Below, in pieces: positions 40,816 through 49,424 of a stretch of 64,000 nucleotides of DNA. The notes under the pieces were generated by a model that did no database searches, was not told the origin of the DNA, and was given only the letters and a program-made list of their open reading frames with translations. The DNA is from Pseudidiomarina tainanensis. GTDB lineage: Bacteria > Pseudomonadota > Gammaproteobacteria > Enterobacterales > Alteromonadaceae. The stretch spans positions 124,001 through 188,000 of the forward strand of contig NZ_PIQJ01000001.1 in assembly GCF_004214835.1 (NCBI RefSeq). The letters run 5' to 3'. The translations under genes were made by a program, and so were the position numbers. The first letter of the stretch is position 1. The number at the start of each line of letters is the position of its first letter.

Positions 40816-42816
40816 TTACAGGTGATAATCCAGCTTAAACCAGAAAGTACGACCTGGTTCGTTGACCTGTGTGGTTTGTTCGAACCCGGCAACCATGGCA
40901 CCGGCAGTGCTTAAGTGCTCGGCATAAAGCTTATCCAGTGCGTTATCAACACCAAAGCTAATCCGCCAACTGTTCGAAATGCGCCAGTGGGCATTGAGTG
41001 CTAAAGTGCCAAAGCCCGCTGTTTCTTTGAAGTCATTGCCAACAATATTGCCCTGGCCAATGGCAACTCGGTGTTGATTATCAACCACGCGCCACAAGCC
41101 AGCAAATGTCCAATCGTGGTATTTGTATTCTGCGCCAAGCTTTAGTTCTAGCGGTGGCTGCTGTGCCAACGGGCGTTCATCAGTTAAATTGCTACCGTGA
41201 GTGTATGCAAAGCTTGCATCCAGTAACCAACTTGCTGACGGCCGGTAAGTGATCATGGCTTCACCGCCCCAGCTTTCGGCGTTAATTGCCCGAACCAAAT
41301 CAGGGTTCATCATCATGCCGTTTTCAATCAGAATAAAATCATCGACGCGGTTATAGAAGCCACTGAGAATCCATTCAACTTCACTCTGGCGGTAGTGGTA
41401 ACCCACGTCGAGCTGATGGGTAAGCTCCGAGCTAGTATGAAAAGAGCTGGCGCTCGTGGTGCTCATGTTTTGATTACCGATCAGCTCCCAGAAGTCAGGA
41501 AACCGCTCGGCACGACCAATACCGGCATACCACTGATGCGCGTCAACGGTATATTCATAGCGAACAAAGGCACTGATTAAGTCATCATCGCGACGTTCGT
41601 CCATGGTCGGATTCGGACGTGGTGCATGCATCATGCCTAAAAACTGGCGTTGATCTTGTGCCTTCCAATTATCTAAGCGCACGCCACCAAACAACTTGCT
41701 ACGGACGGTTGGCGCAAAACTTGCTTCGGCAAACAGCCCGGTTTGCTCAATAACGGCATCGGCAAGGCGCGAACGTTCTTCATAAGGTTTAACTGGTTGA
41801 TTCATAGTCATGCGTTCGCGATGACTATGATATTGGTGGTCGATACCAAGTTGAAGCTTCGACCAAAAATCGCTGTCAATAGTAGCCACCATGCGACCGC
41901 CGCGGGTATAGCGGTCTGGGTTTTTCACGCTTGGATTAAGCATTGCCATAGTTGGCGTAAAGGTTCGTAAACTGTAGTTATCCATTACATGGTCGACATA
42001 ACCAAAGTACACGTGCGTATCGAGTTCGGCGAGCCAGCTCACAGGGTAACTTTCGCGCCAACGCAAACTGGCGCTGGTGCGGTCGAATAGCGCACCATCC
42101 ATAGCACGGTCCGCGTAGGCGGCTTCTGCGCCGCTTTGGCCAAGGGTCAGCAAAACCACTGTATCATCATCCGGTGTCCAACCAACTTGCGTATCAACGC
42201 CCCAACGTTGATAAGCGCTATTGACTTCAACACCAGCACCATCTTCGTAGTTGTCGGCTTCACTGTAACTGGCGTTGAGGCGCCAAAAACCATTGTCATT
42301 GCCGGCGGTATAGTCGGCAGTGCCTTCGAGTCGCCCCCAAGAACCACCGACAACACTGACTTGCCCTGGGCTCTGGTTAGGTTCAAATTGATAGCTGGTG
42401 CGTTCAAATAACACTGTGCCTGCCGCAGGACCATACAGCACGGTTTGCGGCCCTTTAATGATGCGGATCTGATCATAGTTTTGTGGATTGATATAGGCTG
42501 TTGGCGGGTCCATACGACCAGAGCAGCCACCAAGTACCATTTGGTCATCGCTATTAATGGTTAAGCGTGAACCGGCCGCGCCCCGAAAAACCGGGTCGCC
42601 ACTAGTTCCGCCTTTGCGAATCAGCGAAAAGCCAGGAATGGCCTTTAAATAGTCTCCGCCATCATGCGCAGGTAAAGGCTGCTGCGGCGCTTTCGGATCT
42701 TTTACCAATTCAGTTGAGCTTAACGGGCGAGCGCCGGTAACAACAATGCGCTCTAGTTCGGTTTGGTCAACGTCTTGTTGGCTGAGTAACAGCATTAAAT
42801 AGAGTGTGGTGAGCAT
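40816..42816 (-). CDS. TonB-dependent copper receptor (OprC/NosA type)
   Basis: 666-residue outer-membrane receptor. The plug domain shows IVVTGARP (TonB-box-like), IPGFSLIRKGGTSGDPVFRG, GGCSGRMDPPTAY and IKGPQTVLYGP, followed by the 22-strand barrel and a C-terminal Phe/Leu end. The CxxxM pattern C98-M102 corresponds to the copper-binding CxxxM of Pseudomonas OprC as I recall it. Likely role: copper import across the outer membrane. It is divergent from the RegBA-like pair. No Fur- or CueR-like site was recognised upstream. Confidence 0.9.
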   Translation of the reverse strand: MLTTLYLMLLLSQQDVDQTELERIVVTGARPLSSTELVKDPKAPQQPLPAHDGGDYLKAIPGFSLIRKGGTSGDPVFRGAAGSRLTINSDDQMVLGGCSGRMDPPTAYINPQNYDQIRIIKGPQTVLYGPAAGTVLFERTSYQFEPNQSPGQVSVVGGSWGRLEGTADYTAGNDNGFWRLNASYSEADNYEDGAGVEVNSAYQRWGVDTQVGWTPDDDTVVLLTLGQSGAEAAYADRAMDGALFDRTSASLRWRESYPVSWLAELDTHVYFGYVDHVMDNYSLRTFTPTMAMLNPSVKNPDRYTRGGRMVATIDSDFWSKLQLGIDHQYHSHRERMTMNQPVKPYEERSRLADAVIEQTGLFAEASFAPTVRSKLFGGVRLDNWKAQDQRQFLGMMHAPRPNPTMDERRDDDLISAFVRYEYTVDAHQWYAGIGRAERFPDFWELIGNQNMSTTSASSFHTSSELTHQLDVGYHYRQSEVEWILSGFYNRVDDFILIENGMMMNPDLVRAINAESWGGEAMITYRPSASWLLDASFAYTHGSNLTDERPLAQQPPLELKLGAEYKYHDWTFAGLWRVVDNQHRVAIGQGNIVGNDFKETAGFGTLALNAHWRISNSWRISFGVDNALDKLYAEHLSTAGAMVAGFEQTTQVNEPGRTFWFKLDYHL

Positions 42817-42919
42817 AACGGCATTCCTTGTAAATAGTGAATGCGCGAATTATCAACTGATTGATTTCAAAAAGGATGTGGCAAAGTGTCGCAGCTGGAA
42901 TTCTCGTCAATCTGATGCA

Positions 42920-42939
42920 TACTTAAGAGGTACTTAAGA
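42920..42939 (+). repeat. Tandem direct repeat TACTTAAGA x2 upstream of the sensor kinase
   Basis: TACTTAAGA at 42920-42928 and 42931-42939, 11 bp apart centre to centre (one helical turn), each containing the palindrome CTTAAG. The second copy touches the ribosome site (GAAGGAG) of the kinase gene. The arrangement suits a dimeric regulator, possibly autoregulation by the downstream response regulator; this is inference. Confidence 0.5.
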
Positions 42940-42953
42940 AGGAGCTAAAACAT

Positions 42954-43973
42954 TTGACCATCCGGGATATTTTAACGGCAATCATACTACTGCTCATTAC
43001 GGTGCTCGCTAACAGCTTCATTTGGCTAAACGGCGCGGCAACGAACCCTTATGCCGTGTTGATTCTGGTCCCGATGGCGGCAGCCATGTTGCTCTTACCA
43101 TTTCGTTTAGCATGGTTGGTCATTGTTGTGGGTGTCGCAGGGCAACTGATGCAGCTACAGGCGCCACTACCCACTAATCATCAGATGGATACCCACTATA
43201 GGGCAATGGTGTATGGTCAAATTTTCGCTGGCTTGCTCCTTGGGGTGACCTTACATATCTTGCGTGTGCGCATTGTGCGTCAGCAACAAGCCTTACGAGC
43301 CTTGCATCAGCGCCAACATCGCGACGAACAATTGGTAACTATTGGTACCGCTGCGGCGCAATTCAGTCATGAGGTTGCCACGCCCATCCAGACCATACAG
43401 TTTATGCTTGAAGATGTGCGGCAACGCTATCCAAACGATGAAGACTTGCAGCGAGCAGAGCAGCAAATTAAGCGTATTCACAACTTGCTATTAGATTGGC
43501 GGCAAGTGGCCGAAGATGTTCGGACTCACCGTGTACTTGAGCTGCAAGTAAACGAACTCGTTGAGCAGGTTCGCGATGCATTGCTGATTGCCCGTCCCGA
43601 TATTCGTGTGCATTGGCATGACGATGAACAGCCTGGCTGTGTTATTCAAGCAGATCGAACATTAATCCCAGCCATTTTAAGCTTGTTGCACAACGCTGCC
43701 GATGCAGCGCCGCTCGATTCGAAAATCGACGTTAAAACGCAAGTTGTTGAGAACACTTGGCAGATGATTATTCGTAATGAGGGCGAGCCACTTGATGCTC
43801 CTCGAAAGCGTGGGTTAGGGCGAGAGCTGCTGCCAAGTAGCCGTGGTGTTGGCGCTGGCGCGATGCTGAGTTATGCAACCTTTGAGCGGTTCGGCGGTAC
43901 TGTAAGTTGGCATGTTGAGTCGGGGCACACCGTGACTGAGATTTGTATGCCAGTGGAGGCTCGTCATGGCTGA
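42954..43973 (+). CDS. RegB/PrrB-like redox sensor histidine kinase
   Basis: 339-residue membrane kinase starting at TTG (42954), supported by GAAGGAG 9 nt upstream. About four membrane helices occupy residues 5-105; the loop GAATNPY resembles the quinone-binding GGxxNPF of RegB. The H-box is FSHEVATPIQTI with H139, very close to the RegB/PrrB H-box HELATP. The N-box is HNAADAA. The ATP-binding part is unusual: where a D-x-G-x-G motif is expected it reads RNEGEPLDAP. Its stop overlaps the start of the response regulator by 8 bp. Confidence 0.83.
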   Translation: MTIRDILTAIILLLITVLANSFIWLNGAATNPYAVLILVPMAAAMLLLPFRLAWLVIVVGVAGQLMQLQAPLPTNHQMDTHYRAMVYGQIFAGLLLGVTLHILRVRIVRQQQALRALHQRQHRDEQLVTIGTAAAQFSHEVATPIQTIQFMLEDVRQRYPNDEDLQRAEQQIKRIHNLLLDWRQVAEDVRTHRVLELQVNELVEQVRDALLIARPDIRVHWHDDEQPGCVIQADRTLIPAILSLLHNAADAAPLDSKIDVKTQVVENTWQMIIRNEGEPLDAPRKRGLGRELLPSSRGVGAGAMLSYATFERFGGTVSWHVESGHTVTEICMPVEARHG

Positions 43974-44493
43974 CACCGTGCTGATTATTGATGATGACAT
44001 TAACCTGCTGCAGGCGCTGAGTAGTCGGCTGGAACGTGCGGGCTATCAAGTGGTGACAGCAGCGACGAAAGCCGAGCTCGATATGCAGCCTTGTGCGCAA
44101 GTCGATCATATTCTTTTAGATTTAAAGTTCGGTGAAACGAACGGTTTAGAGCTAATCAAACCATTGAAAATGCGGTTTAATCCTAAGAATCTAGTGATTT
44201 TAACTGGCTATGCGAGCATTGCCACATCAGTAGCAGCGATTAAGGCTGGAGCGACCGATTATCTTGCCAAGCCAATACAAACGCAGGTTTTACTGCAAAC
44301 CCTGGCAACAGACGAGGAATTGCCGCCTGAGTTGAGTGACCAGCCACTGACCCCAGCCCAATTAGAGTGGGAACACATTCAACGTGTTATGCAAGAACAC
44401 CAAGGTAATATTTCTGCCACCGCAAGGGCGCTCGGTATGCACCGCCGCACTTTGCAACGCAAATTAAGCAAGCATTCACCCCTAAAGCAGTGA
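43966..44493 (+). CDS. RegA/PrrA/ActR-like response regulator
   Basis: 175-residue two-domain regulator. The receiver (about 1-115) has acidic residues DDD at 10-12, phospho-acceptor D52 (LLDLK), the TGYAS Thr and AKPI Lys. A short linker leads to a Fis-type helix-turn-helix with ATARALGMHRRTLQRKL, nearly identical to the RegA DNA-binding motif. In proteobacteria the pair controls respiration, carbon and nitrogen fixation genes according to redox state. Here the likely targets are neighbouring redox genes and its own operon. Confidence 0.9.
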   Translation: MADTVLIIDDDINLLQALSSRLERAGYQVVTAATKAELDMQPCAQVDHILLDLKFGETNGLELIKPLKMRFNPKNLVILTGYASIATSVAAIKAGATDYLAKPIQTQVLLQTLATDEELPPELSDQPLTPAQLEWEHIQRVMQEHQGNISATARALGMHRRTLQRKLSKHSPLKQ

Positions 44494-44503
44494 GGTACCG
44501 ATT

Positions 44504-45046
44504 ATGAAACGAAAAATCTTAGCATTAGCCGTTAGTTTATTGAGCACCACCGTGCTTGCCGATGATCGTCAAACGATTGAAAAGTCGCGTCAATTATCAC
44601 AAGCATTGCAGCAACAACTTGGCGCTGAGCTAATGGCAGCTATGAAAGCACAAGGGCCTGTTCATGCCATTCAAGTTTGTAATGAAAAAGCACCTCAAAT
44701 TGCTCAATCACTAAGTACTGAAAGTGTTATTGTTGCTCGTACTGCATTGCGTGTGAGAAACCCAAAAAACGCGCCAACCGGGGAACAAAAAGCCGTGATG
44801 AAGTACTTTGCTGAGCGACTAGCTAAAGAGCCAAGCCAAGTACCAGAAGTGCTTTACACCACAAGCAACGGTGAACAACAGTACATGCGTGCAATCGTTA
44901 TGCAACCCCAGTGTGCCGCGTGCCATGGCAGCGCAGTTAATCCTGAGGTGAAACAAGCGGTGCTTGAGAACTATCCGAACGATGCGGCAACAGGTTTTGA
45001 AGTTGGTGATCTGCGCGGCTCGTTCGTCGTAACTTGGCTTGAGTAG
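44504..45046 (+). CDS. Periplasmic DUF3365 heme protein (Tll0287-like)
   Basis: 180-residue secreted protein with signal peptide (cleavage after VLA, residue 19), a DUF3365 domain and one covalent heme site, CAACH (C137, C140, H141). It follows the response regulator by 10 bp and is probably in the same operon. DUF3365 proteins resemble PAS-like heme sensors; a link to redox sensing by the kinase is plausible but inferred. Near-identical spacing and strand support cotranscription. Confidence 0.85.
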   Translation: MKRKILALAVSLLSTTVLADDRQTIEKSRQLSQALQQQLGAELMAAMKAQGPVHAIQVCNEKAPQIAQSLSTESVIVARTALRVRNPKNAPTGEQKAVMKYFAERLAKEPSQVPEVLYTTSNGEQQYMRAIVMQPQCAACHGSAVNPEVKQAVLENYPNDAATGFEVGDLRGSFVVTWLE

Positions 45047-45084
45047 TATCTGAACCAAACGGGTTTAACCCGCGCAAAAAGTAG

Positions 45085-45100
45085 TTTAGTATTTACTAAA
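45085..45100. promoter_or_regulatory. Inverted repeat TTTAGTA-TT-TACTAAA (candidate operator)
   Basis: Perfect 7-bp palindrome arms, 29 bp before the start of the first metallo-beta-lactamase gene. Closely similar palindromes occur at 53806-53821, 52853-52869 and 47821-47837, upstream of functionally related genes. This suggests binding by a shared homodimeric repressor. An ArsR-family persulfide sensor (BigR/SqrR type) is a reasonable guess; no such gene is in the window. Confidence 0.55.
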
Positions 45101-45129
45101 TTAATCAATTTTCTTGATGAGGTTGAGTG

Positions 45130-45996
45130 ATGTCAGCAGTACAAGTGAAAGCATTTTTGGACGATGACAGCGAAACGTTTAGCTATGTGGTTTACCGTGA
45201 GGATGAACGAAAAGCCGTTGTTATTGATCCGGTCTTAGATTTTGACTACAAGTCGGGTCGTACGAGCACACGCGGCGCTCAACGCTTAGTTGATTTTGTC
45301 AAAGCTGAAAAATTGCAAGTAGAATGGGTGTTGGAAACGCATGCGCATGCCGATCACTTATCTGCAGCTCCGTTTGTGAAAGAGCAGGTTGGTGGTCAAA
45401 TTGGCATTGGCGAGCACATCAAAGATGTGCAGAAAATTTTCAAAGATGTGTTTAACCTCGAAAAAGAATTCCTACCGAATGGTCATCAGTTTGATCATCT
45501 ATTCAAGGATGGTGAAACGTTTAAAGTCGGCTCGATGACGTTTCGTGTCATGCATACTCCAGGGCATACCCCAGCAGATTTGTGTTACATCGTCGATGAA
45601 GAGAAAATTTTTGTGGGCGATACGTTATTTATGCCTGATGTTGGTACCGCGCGTTGCGATTTCCCTGGCGGAAGCGCAAGCACACTGTATCAATCGATTC
45701 AGAAAATTTTGGCATTACCTGAAACAACGGAAATTTATATTTGCCATGATTATCCGACACAAGGGCGCGAGCATGAGTTTAAGACTACCGTGGCGCAGCA
45801 ACGTCAACACAGCAAGCACGTTCACGATGGCGTGACGGAAGCTGAATTTGTGAAAATGCGTGAGGAACGCGATGCGACCTTAGAGATGCCGCGGCTGATT
45901 TTGCCGTCAATTCAGGTTAATATTCGGGCGGGACACATGCCGCCAGCAGACGCAGACGGCAAAGTGTATTTAAAATTGCCGATTGACCAACTCTAA
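45130..45996 (+). CDS. Persulfide dioxygenase-like metallo-beta-lactamase protein (ETHE1/BLH type)
   Basis: 288-residue MBL-fold hydrolase. Metal motif THAHADH, further ligands in MHTPGHT and VGDTLFMPDVGTARCDFPGG, then CHDYP; the last two are characteristic of ETHE1/Blh persulfide dioxygenases, which oxidise glutathione persulfide to sulfite with one Fe(II). There is no fused rhodanese domain. The ATG at 45130 follows GAGG by 7 nt and is preferred over GTG 45127. Its neighbour YeiH (32 bp downstream) is probably in the same operon. Confidence 0.88.
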   Translation: MSAVQVKAFLDDDSETFSYVVYREDERKAVVIDPVLDFDYKSGRTSTRGAQRLVDFVKAEKLQVEWVLETHAHADHLSAAPFVKEQVGGQIGIGEHIKDVQKIFKDVFNLEKEFLPNGHQFDHLFKDGETFKVGSMTFRVMHTPGHTPADLCYIVDEEKIFVGDTLFMPDVGTARCDFPGGSASTLYQSIQKILALPETTEIYICHDYPTQGREHEFKTTVAQQRQHSKHVHDGVTEAEFVKMREERDATLEMPRLILPSIQVNIRAGHMPPADADGKVYLKLPIDQL

Positions 45997-46028
45997 GCAA
46001 GCGTCAATCTCCACCGCAAAGGTGAGTT

Positions 46029-46970
46029 GTGACTCATATTAAACCGGCATTGTTTTGGCTTGTCGGCATTCTAACGTTGACGCCTTGGATCAGTGCGCCG
46101 GTTGCTTTAATTCTCGGCGCGCTGATGGCCCACTTCAGTGCCATTCCGCCGTATATTCAACCAAGTATATTGGTGAAAAAGCTACTCGCAATTGCGATTG
46201 TGGCGTTGGGCTTTGGTGTGCAACTCAATGTGGCTTGGCAGGTGACCAGTGATTATTTTGCATTGATGGTCACTAGCATTGTGGTGACTTTGCTGTTGGC
46301 GCTGGGGCTCGGTCGACTATTTAAAATGGACACCACCACGAGTCACCTGTTGGGTTCAGGCACGGCCATTTGTGGTGGTAGTGCGATTGCGACAGTGGCC
46401 CCAGCCATTCATGCCAGAAACGATCAAATGGCTCTAGCGCTGGCCAGTGTATTTACTCTCAACGCTGTTGCCTTGTTAGTTTTCCCAATCATTGGCACCG
46501 CTTTGGGTCTCAACGAACAAACATTTGGTGTGTGGGCGGCCATTGCCATTCATGATACCAGTTCGGTGGTCGGCGCGGCACAAGCATACGGCGACCACGC
46601 ATTACAAGTGGCGACAACGTTAAAACTGGCGCGAGCTCTTTGGATCATTCCATTGGCACTCATTTCGGCGCTTGTCTACCAGCGCATGACGAAAACCGAA
46701 GGACAACGCAACATCACTGTTCCGTGGTTTATTCCAGGCTATATCGCCGCCATGTTGTTTGCGTCATCGCTGCCGCAATTCGATACTCTATACGCTGCTA
46801 CGTTTAGCGTTGGTAAGCAGTTACTGGTTTTCTGTTTGTATTTGGTGGGGGCGAGCATTACCGTCGAACGGCTTAAAGCAGCTGGCTGGCGTCCGCTGCT
46901 TTTGGCCGTTGTGTTATGGTTAGTTATTGCGACGCTATCGTTAGTGTGGCTTACAGTACTGACTGGCTGA
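46029..46970 (+). CDS. yeiH: YeiH/UPF0324 family putative sulfate exporter
   Basis: 313-residue inner-membrane protein with about ten helices. Signatures: LAIAIVALGFGVQLN, GSGTAICGGSAIATVAPAI and AIHDTSSVVGAA. The family (PSE, putative sulfate exporter) frequently accompanies cysteine, taurine or persulfide metabolism. Exporting sulfite or sulfate from the upstream enzyme would fit, as inference. Start is GTG with AAAGGTGA upstream. Its 3' end overlaps the convergent TauE/SafE gene by 20 bp. Confidence 0.87.
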   Translation: MTHIKPALFWLVGILTLTPWISAPVALILGALMAHFSAIPPYIQPSILVKKLLAIAIVALGFGVQLNVAWQVTSDYFALMVTSIVVTLLLALGLGRLFKMDTTTSHLLGSGTAICGGSAIATVAPAIHARNDQMALALASVFTLNAVALLVFPIIGTALGLNEQTFGVWAAIAIHDTSSVVGAAQAYGDHALQVATTLKLARALWIIPLALISALVYQRMTKTEGQRNITVPWFIPGYIAAMLFASSLPQFDTLYAATFSVGKQLLVFCLYLVGASITVERLKAAGWRPLLLAVVLWLVIATLSLVWLTVLTG

Positions 46971-47700
46971 GTACAAAAATAGCCATTAAAATCAGAAACA
47001 CAGCAAATGCCTTTTGCAGTTTCTGTCGCGGTAAACGAGCGCCAATCCACGCACCCGCATAGCTTCCGACAATGCCGGCGATGGAAATAATCGCAATAAT
47101 GACCCAATCGAATTCATAGCCTTGTGCACTAAGAGCCGCATAGTATTTGGCAAAGCCAACAAAGGATTTCAGCGCGATAATCATCAAACTGGTACCAATA
47201 GCGAGAATCATCGGTACGCCACCTAACAGTACCAACGCGGGCACAATTAAAAAGCCGCCGCCAACACCAACAAATCCGGTTATTGCTCCCACCACGAGAC
47301 CGTCAATAATCACGCGAACAACTTTCACATCATTTGGTGTATCGGTCGTGCTGCGACCGCGCCACATCATCACCGAGGCAATAGCCATCAGCACAACGAA
47401 TACTAAGAGCTGAATGCGGCTATCAACCGCCGCACCGCCCCATGCGCCAGCGTAGGCACCAATCATGCCCGGTATACCGAACAACCAAACGTGTGGCCAT
47501 GAGACGATCTTCTTGCGAGCACTTAATAACCCGCCAAACAAACTGATGAATGCAACAATCAACAAAGACGATGCAATGGCGAGATTGGCAGGCATGTTCA
47601 CAAGATAGAGTAAGACAGGAACCGTAAGGATCGAGCCACCCGATCCAAAAATGCCGAGGCTTAAGCCGATTAGTATCGCGCCAATAATCGCTTGAATCAT
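46951..47700 (-). CDS. TauE/SafE family sulfite/organosulfur permease-like protein
   Basis: 249-residue membrane protein with about eight helices in two repeats. Seen: GIFGSGGSILTVPVLLYL and the second-repeat VGVGGGFLIVPALVLLGGV, typical TauE/SafE signatures. The family exports sulfite, sulfoacetate or related anions. TauE/SafE genes accompany persulfide dioxygenase genes in bigR-type operons, in line with the flanking MBL genes here. It is transcribed away from the second MBL gene, sharing a 150-bp control region. Confidence 0.87.
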   Translation of the reverse strand: MIQAIIGAILIGLSLGIFGSGGSILTVPVLLYLVNMPANLAIASSLLIVAFISLFGGLLSARKKIVSWPHVWLFGIPGMIGAYAGAWGGAAVDSRIQLLVFVVLMAIASVMMWRGRSTTDTPNDVKVVRVIIDGLVVGAITGFVGVGGGFLIVPALVLLGGVPMILAIGTSLMIIALKSFVGFAKYYAALSAQGYEFDWVIIAIISIAGIVGSYAGAWIGARLPRQKLQKAFAVFLILMAIFVLSQSVL

Positions 47701-47820
47701 GAAGCCTTCTCCTACTTGTTATGTCGACTATGAGACACTAAAAACAACAATCTTTCAATCGAGTGAGCCGATTACGAAAATCGACCATTGCAACTTGCGA
47801 AATATCATCATAGCACTTAC

Positions 47821-47837
47821 TTTAGGGATATACGAAA
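47821..47837. promoter_or_regulatory. Candidate operator TTTAG-N7-CGAAA before the second MBL gene
   Basis: TTTAGGGATATACGAAA is the same length and mostly identical to the 52853-52869 palindrome (TTTAGTATAATACGAAA), though its own symmetry is weaker in the centre. It lies 13 bp before the start codon. A further half-site ACTAAA is at 47737-47742 on the TauE side. Confidence 0.4.
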
Positions 47838-47850
47838 TAAGGAGGGTGTT

Positions 47851-48747
47851 ATGAAAAACATGATCCGTTTTAGCCCATCAACTGGCTCTAACTCACCAGA
47901 TGTCTGGGGTGTTTATGAAGCCGACACTGGTTCAATTCAATATGTTGTTGCTGATCCAGCAACGCGCAAAGCTGCTTTAATCGATGTGGTACAGAATTTT
48001 GATCCGCGCTCAGCGCGAACCGACTTTTCAAGCGCAAATCAGGTGCTTGAGTTAGTGAATGAAAACAATCTCGAAGTGCAATGGGTACTGGACACACATC
48101 CGCATGCTGACCATATGATGGCATCGTACTACTTGAAAGAGAAAACTGGCGCACCGAATGCCATCGGCGAAAAAGTTAACGAAATTGCGAAGCTTTGGAG
48201 CGACTACTATAACTTACCTAACCAATTTTCACCCCGTGATGACTTTGATTATCTCCTCAATGAAGGAGACACATTCAAAATCGGTGAACTCGATGTGCAA
48301 GTTTGGCTATCTCCGGGACACACTTTAGGCTCAATTACTTATATTGTTGGTGACGCAGCGTTTGTGCATGACACGTTCATGTATCCAGATAGCGGTACCT
48401 CGCGAGCAGATTTTCCTGGAGGCACGTCCAAAGATCTGTGGGCAACCTTGCAACGAATTTTGTCGTTACCAGAGAACACGCGCTTATTTGTCGGGCATGA
48501 CTATGGCAAAGATGGTCGTGAGCCACAATGGGAAGCCACAGTCAAACAGCATAAGTTAGAAAATATTCATCTTGCAGGGAATGTAACCGAAGCGCAGTAT
48601 CGTGAACAACGTGATGCGCGGGATGCCACGTTGGCTTTGCCAGACCGCATGTTACACGCGCTGCAAGTGAACTTACGCGCCGGTAAACTGCCTAAGCCAG
48701 AGGCTGACGGTGCATCGTACTTTAAAATACCAGCGAATAAGTTTTGA
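47851..48747 (+). CDS. Second persulfide dioxygenase-like metallo-beta-lactamase protein
   Basis: 298-residue paralogue of the protein at 45130. Metal site THPHADHM, then LSPGHT, VHDTFMYPDSGTSRADFPGG and VGHDYG; both end in a similar tail (QVNLRAGKLPKPEADG here, QVNIRAGHMPPADADG there). The ATG at 47851 with GGAGG 5 nt upstream is clearly the start. It is followed after 30 bp by a peroxiredoxin. Having two diverged copies within 3 kb suggests different persulfide substrates or expression conditions. Confidence 0.88.
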   Translation: MKNMIRFSPSTGSNSPDVWGVYEADTGSIQYVVADPATRKAALIDVVQNFDPRSARTDFSSANQVLELVNENNLEVQWVLDTHPHADHMMASYYLKEKTGAPNAIGEKVNEIAKLWSDYYNLPNQFSPRDDFDYLLNEGDTFKIGELDVQVWLSPGHTLGSITYIVGDAAFVHDTFMYPDSGTSRADFPGGTSKDLWATLQRILSLPENTRLFVGHDYGKDGREPQWEATVKQHKLENIHLAGNVTEAQYREQRDARDATLALPDRMLHALQVNLRAGKLPKPEADGASYFKIPANKF

Positions 48748-48777
48748 TTGGTACTTAACAGAATAGAGGAAATGAAA

Positions 48778-49410
48778 ATGGGATTACGTATTGGCGATAT
48801 CGCACCTAATTTTAAAATTGAAACCACCAAAGGTGAAATTGATTTTCATGAGTGGTCAAAAGGTTCTTGGGTATTCTTTTTTAGTCATCCTGCCGACTAT
48901 ACGCCGGTGTGTACCACAGAAATGGGACGTACATCGCAACTTGCAGGTGAGTTTGAGAAGCGTGGTGTGAAACCTTTGGGTCTTTCAACGGATACCGTTG
49001 AAGAACACTTAGGTTGGATTAACGACGTAAATGAAACACAAAACACCAACCTGCAGTTTCCAATTGTCGCAGACAAAGACAAGAAAGTAGCCGCGCTGTA
49101 TGAAATGATTCATCCAGGCGAAAGTGAGACCGCGGCGGTGCGTTCGGTGTTTATCATTGATCCGAACCACAAAATTCGTCTAACCATGACCTACCCAATG
49201 AGCGTTGGTCGTAACTTCACCGAGATTCTACGTGTGATTGACGCATTGCAAACCGGCGACCAATTCGGCGTGGCGTGTCCGGCTGATTGGCAAGTGGGCG
49301 GTGATGTGATCATTCCACCTAGCGTATCGATGGAAGACGCAAAGAAAAAATTCCCACAAGGTTTTAAAACCGTGAAGCCTTATTTGCGTTACACTAGCGT
49401 AAACAAATAA
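48778..49410 (+). CDS. Peroxiredoxin, 1-Cys Prx6-like
   Basis: 210-residue AhpC/TSA-fold peroxidase. The active-site motif PADYTPVCTTEMG carries the peroxidatic Cys45 with P38/T42 in canonical spacing. The long C-terminal domain (about 165-210, DWQVGGDVIIPP) is typical of the Prx6 group. A second cysteine, in FGVACPADW, could act as resolving Cys. The ATG at 48778 is chosen because GAGGA lies 7 nt upstream; an ATG 6 bp earlier has only 1 nt spacing. It is probably cotranscribed with the MBL gene. Confidence 0.92.
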   Translation: MGLRIGDIAPNFKIETTKGEIDFHEWSKGSWVFFFSHPADYTPVCTTEMGRTSQLAGEFEKRGVKPLGLSTDTVEEHLGWINDVNETQNTNLQFPIVADKDKKVAALYEMIHPGESETAAVRSVFIIDPNHKIRLTMTYPMSVGRNFTEILRVIDALQTGDQFGVACPADWQVGGDVIIPPSVSMEDAKKKFPQGFKTVKPYLRYTSVNK

Positions 49411-49424
49411 CCTTCAATTGATGA

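Noticed and set aside
45060-45072. CGGG-TTTAA-CCCG hairpin after the DUF3365 gene as a terminator
   Set aside because: Only four base pairs and followed by A instead of T, so not a convincing intrinsic terminator.
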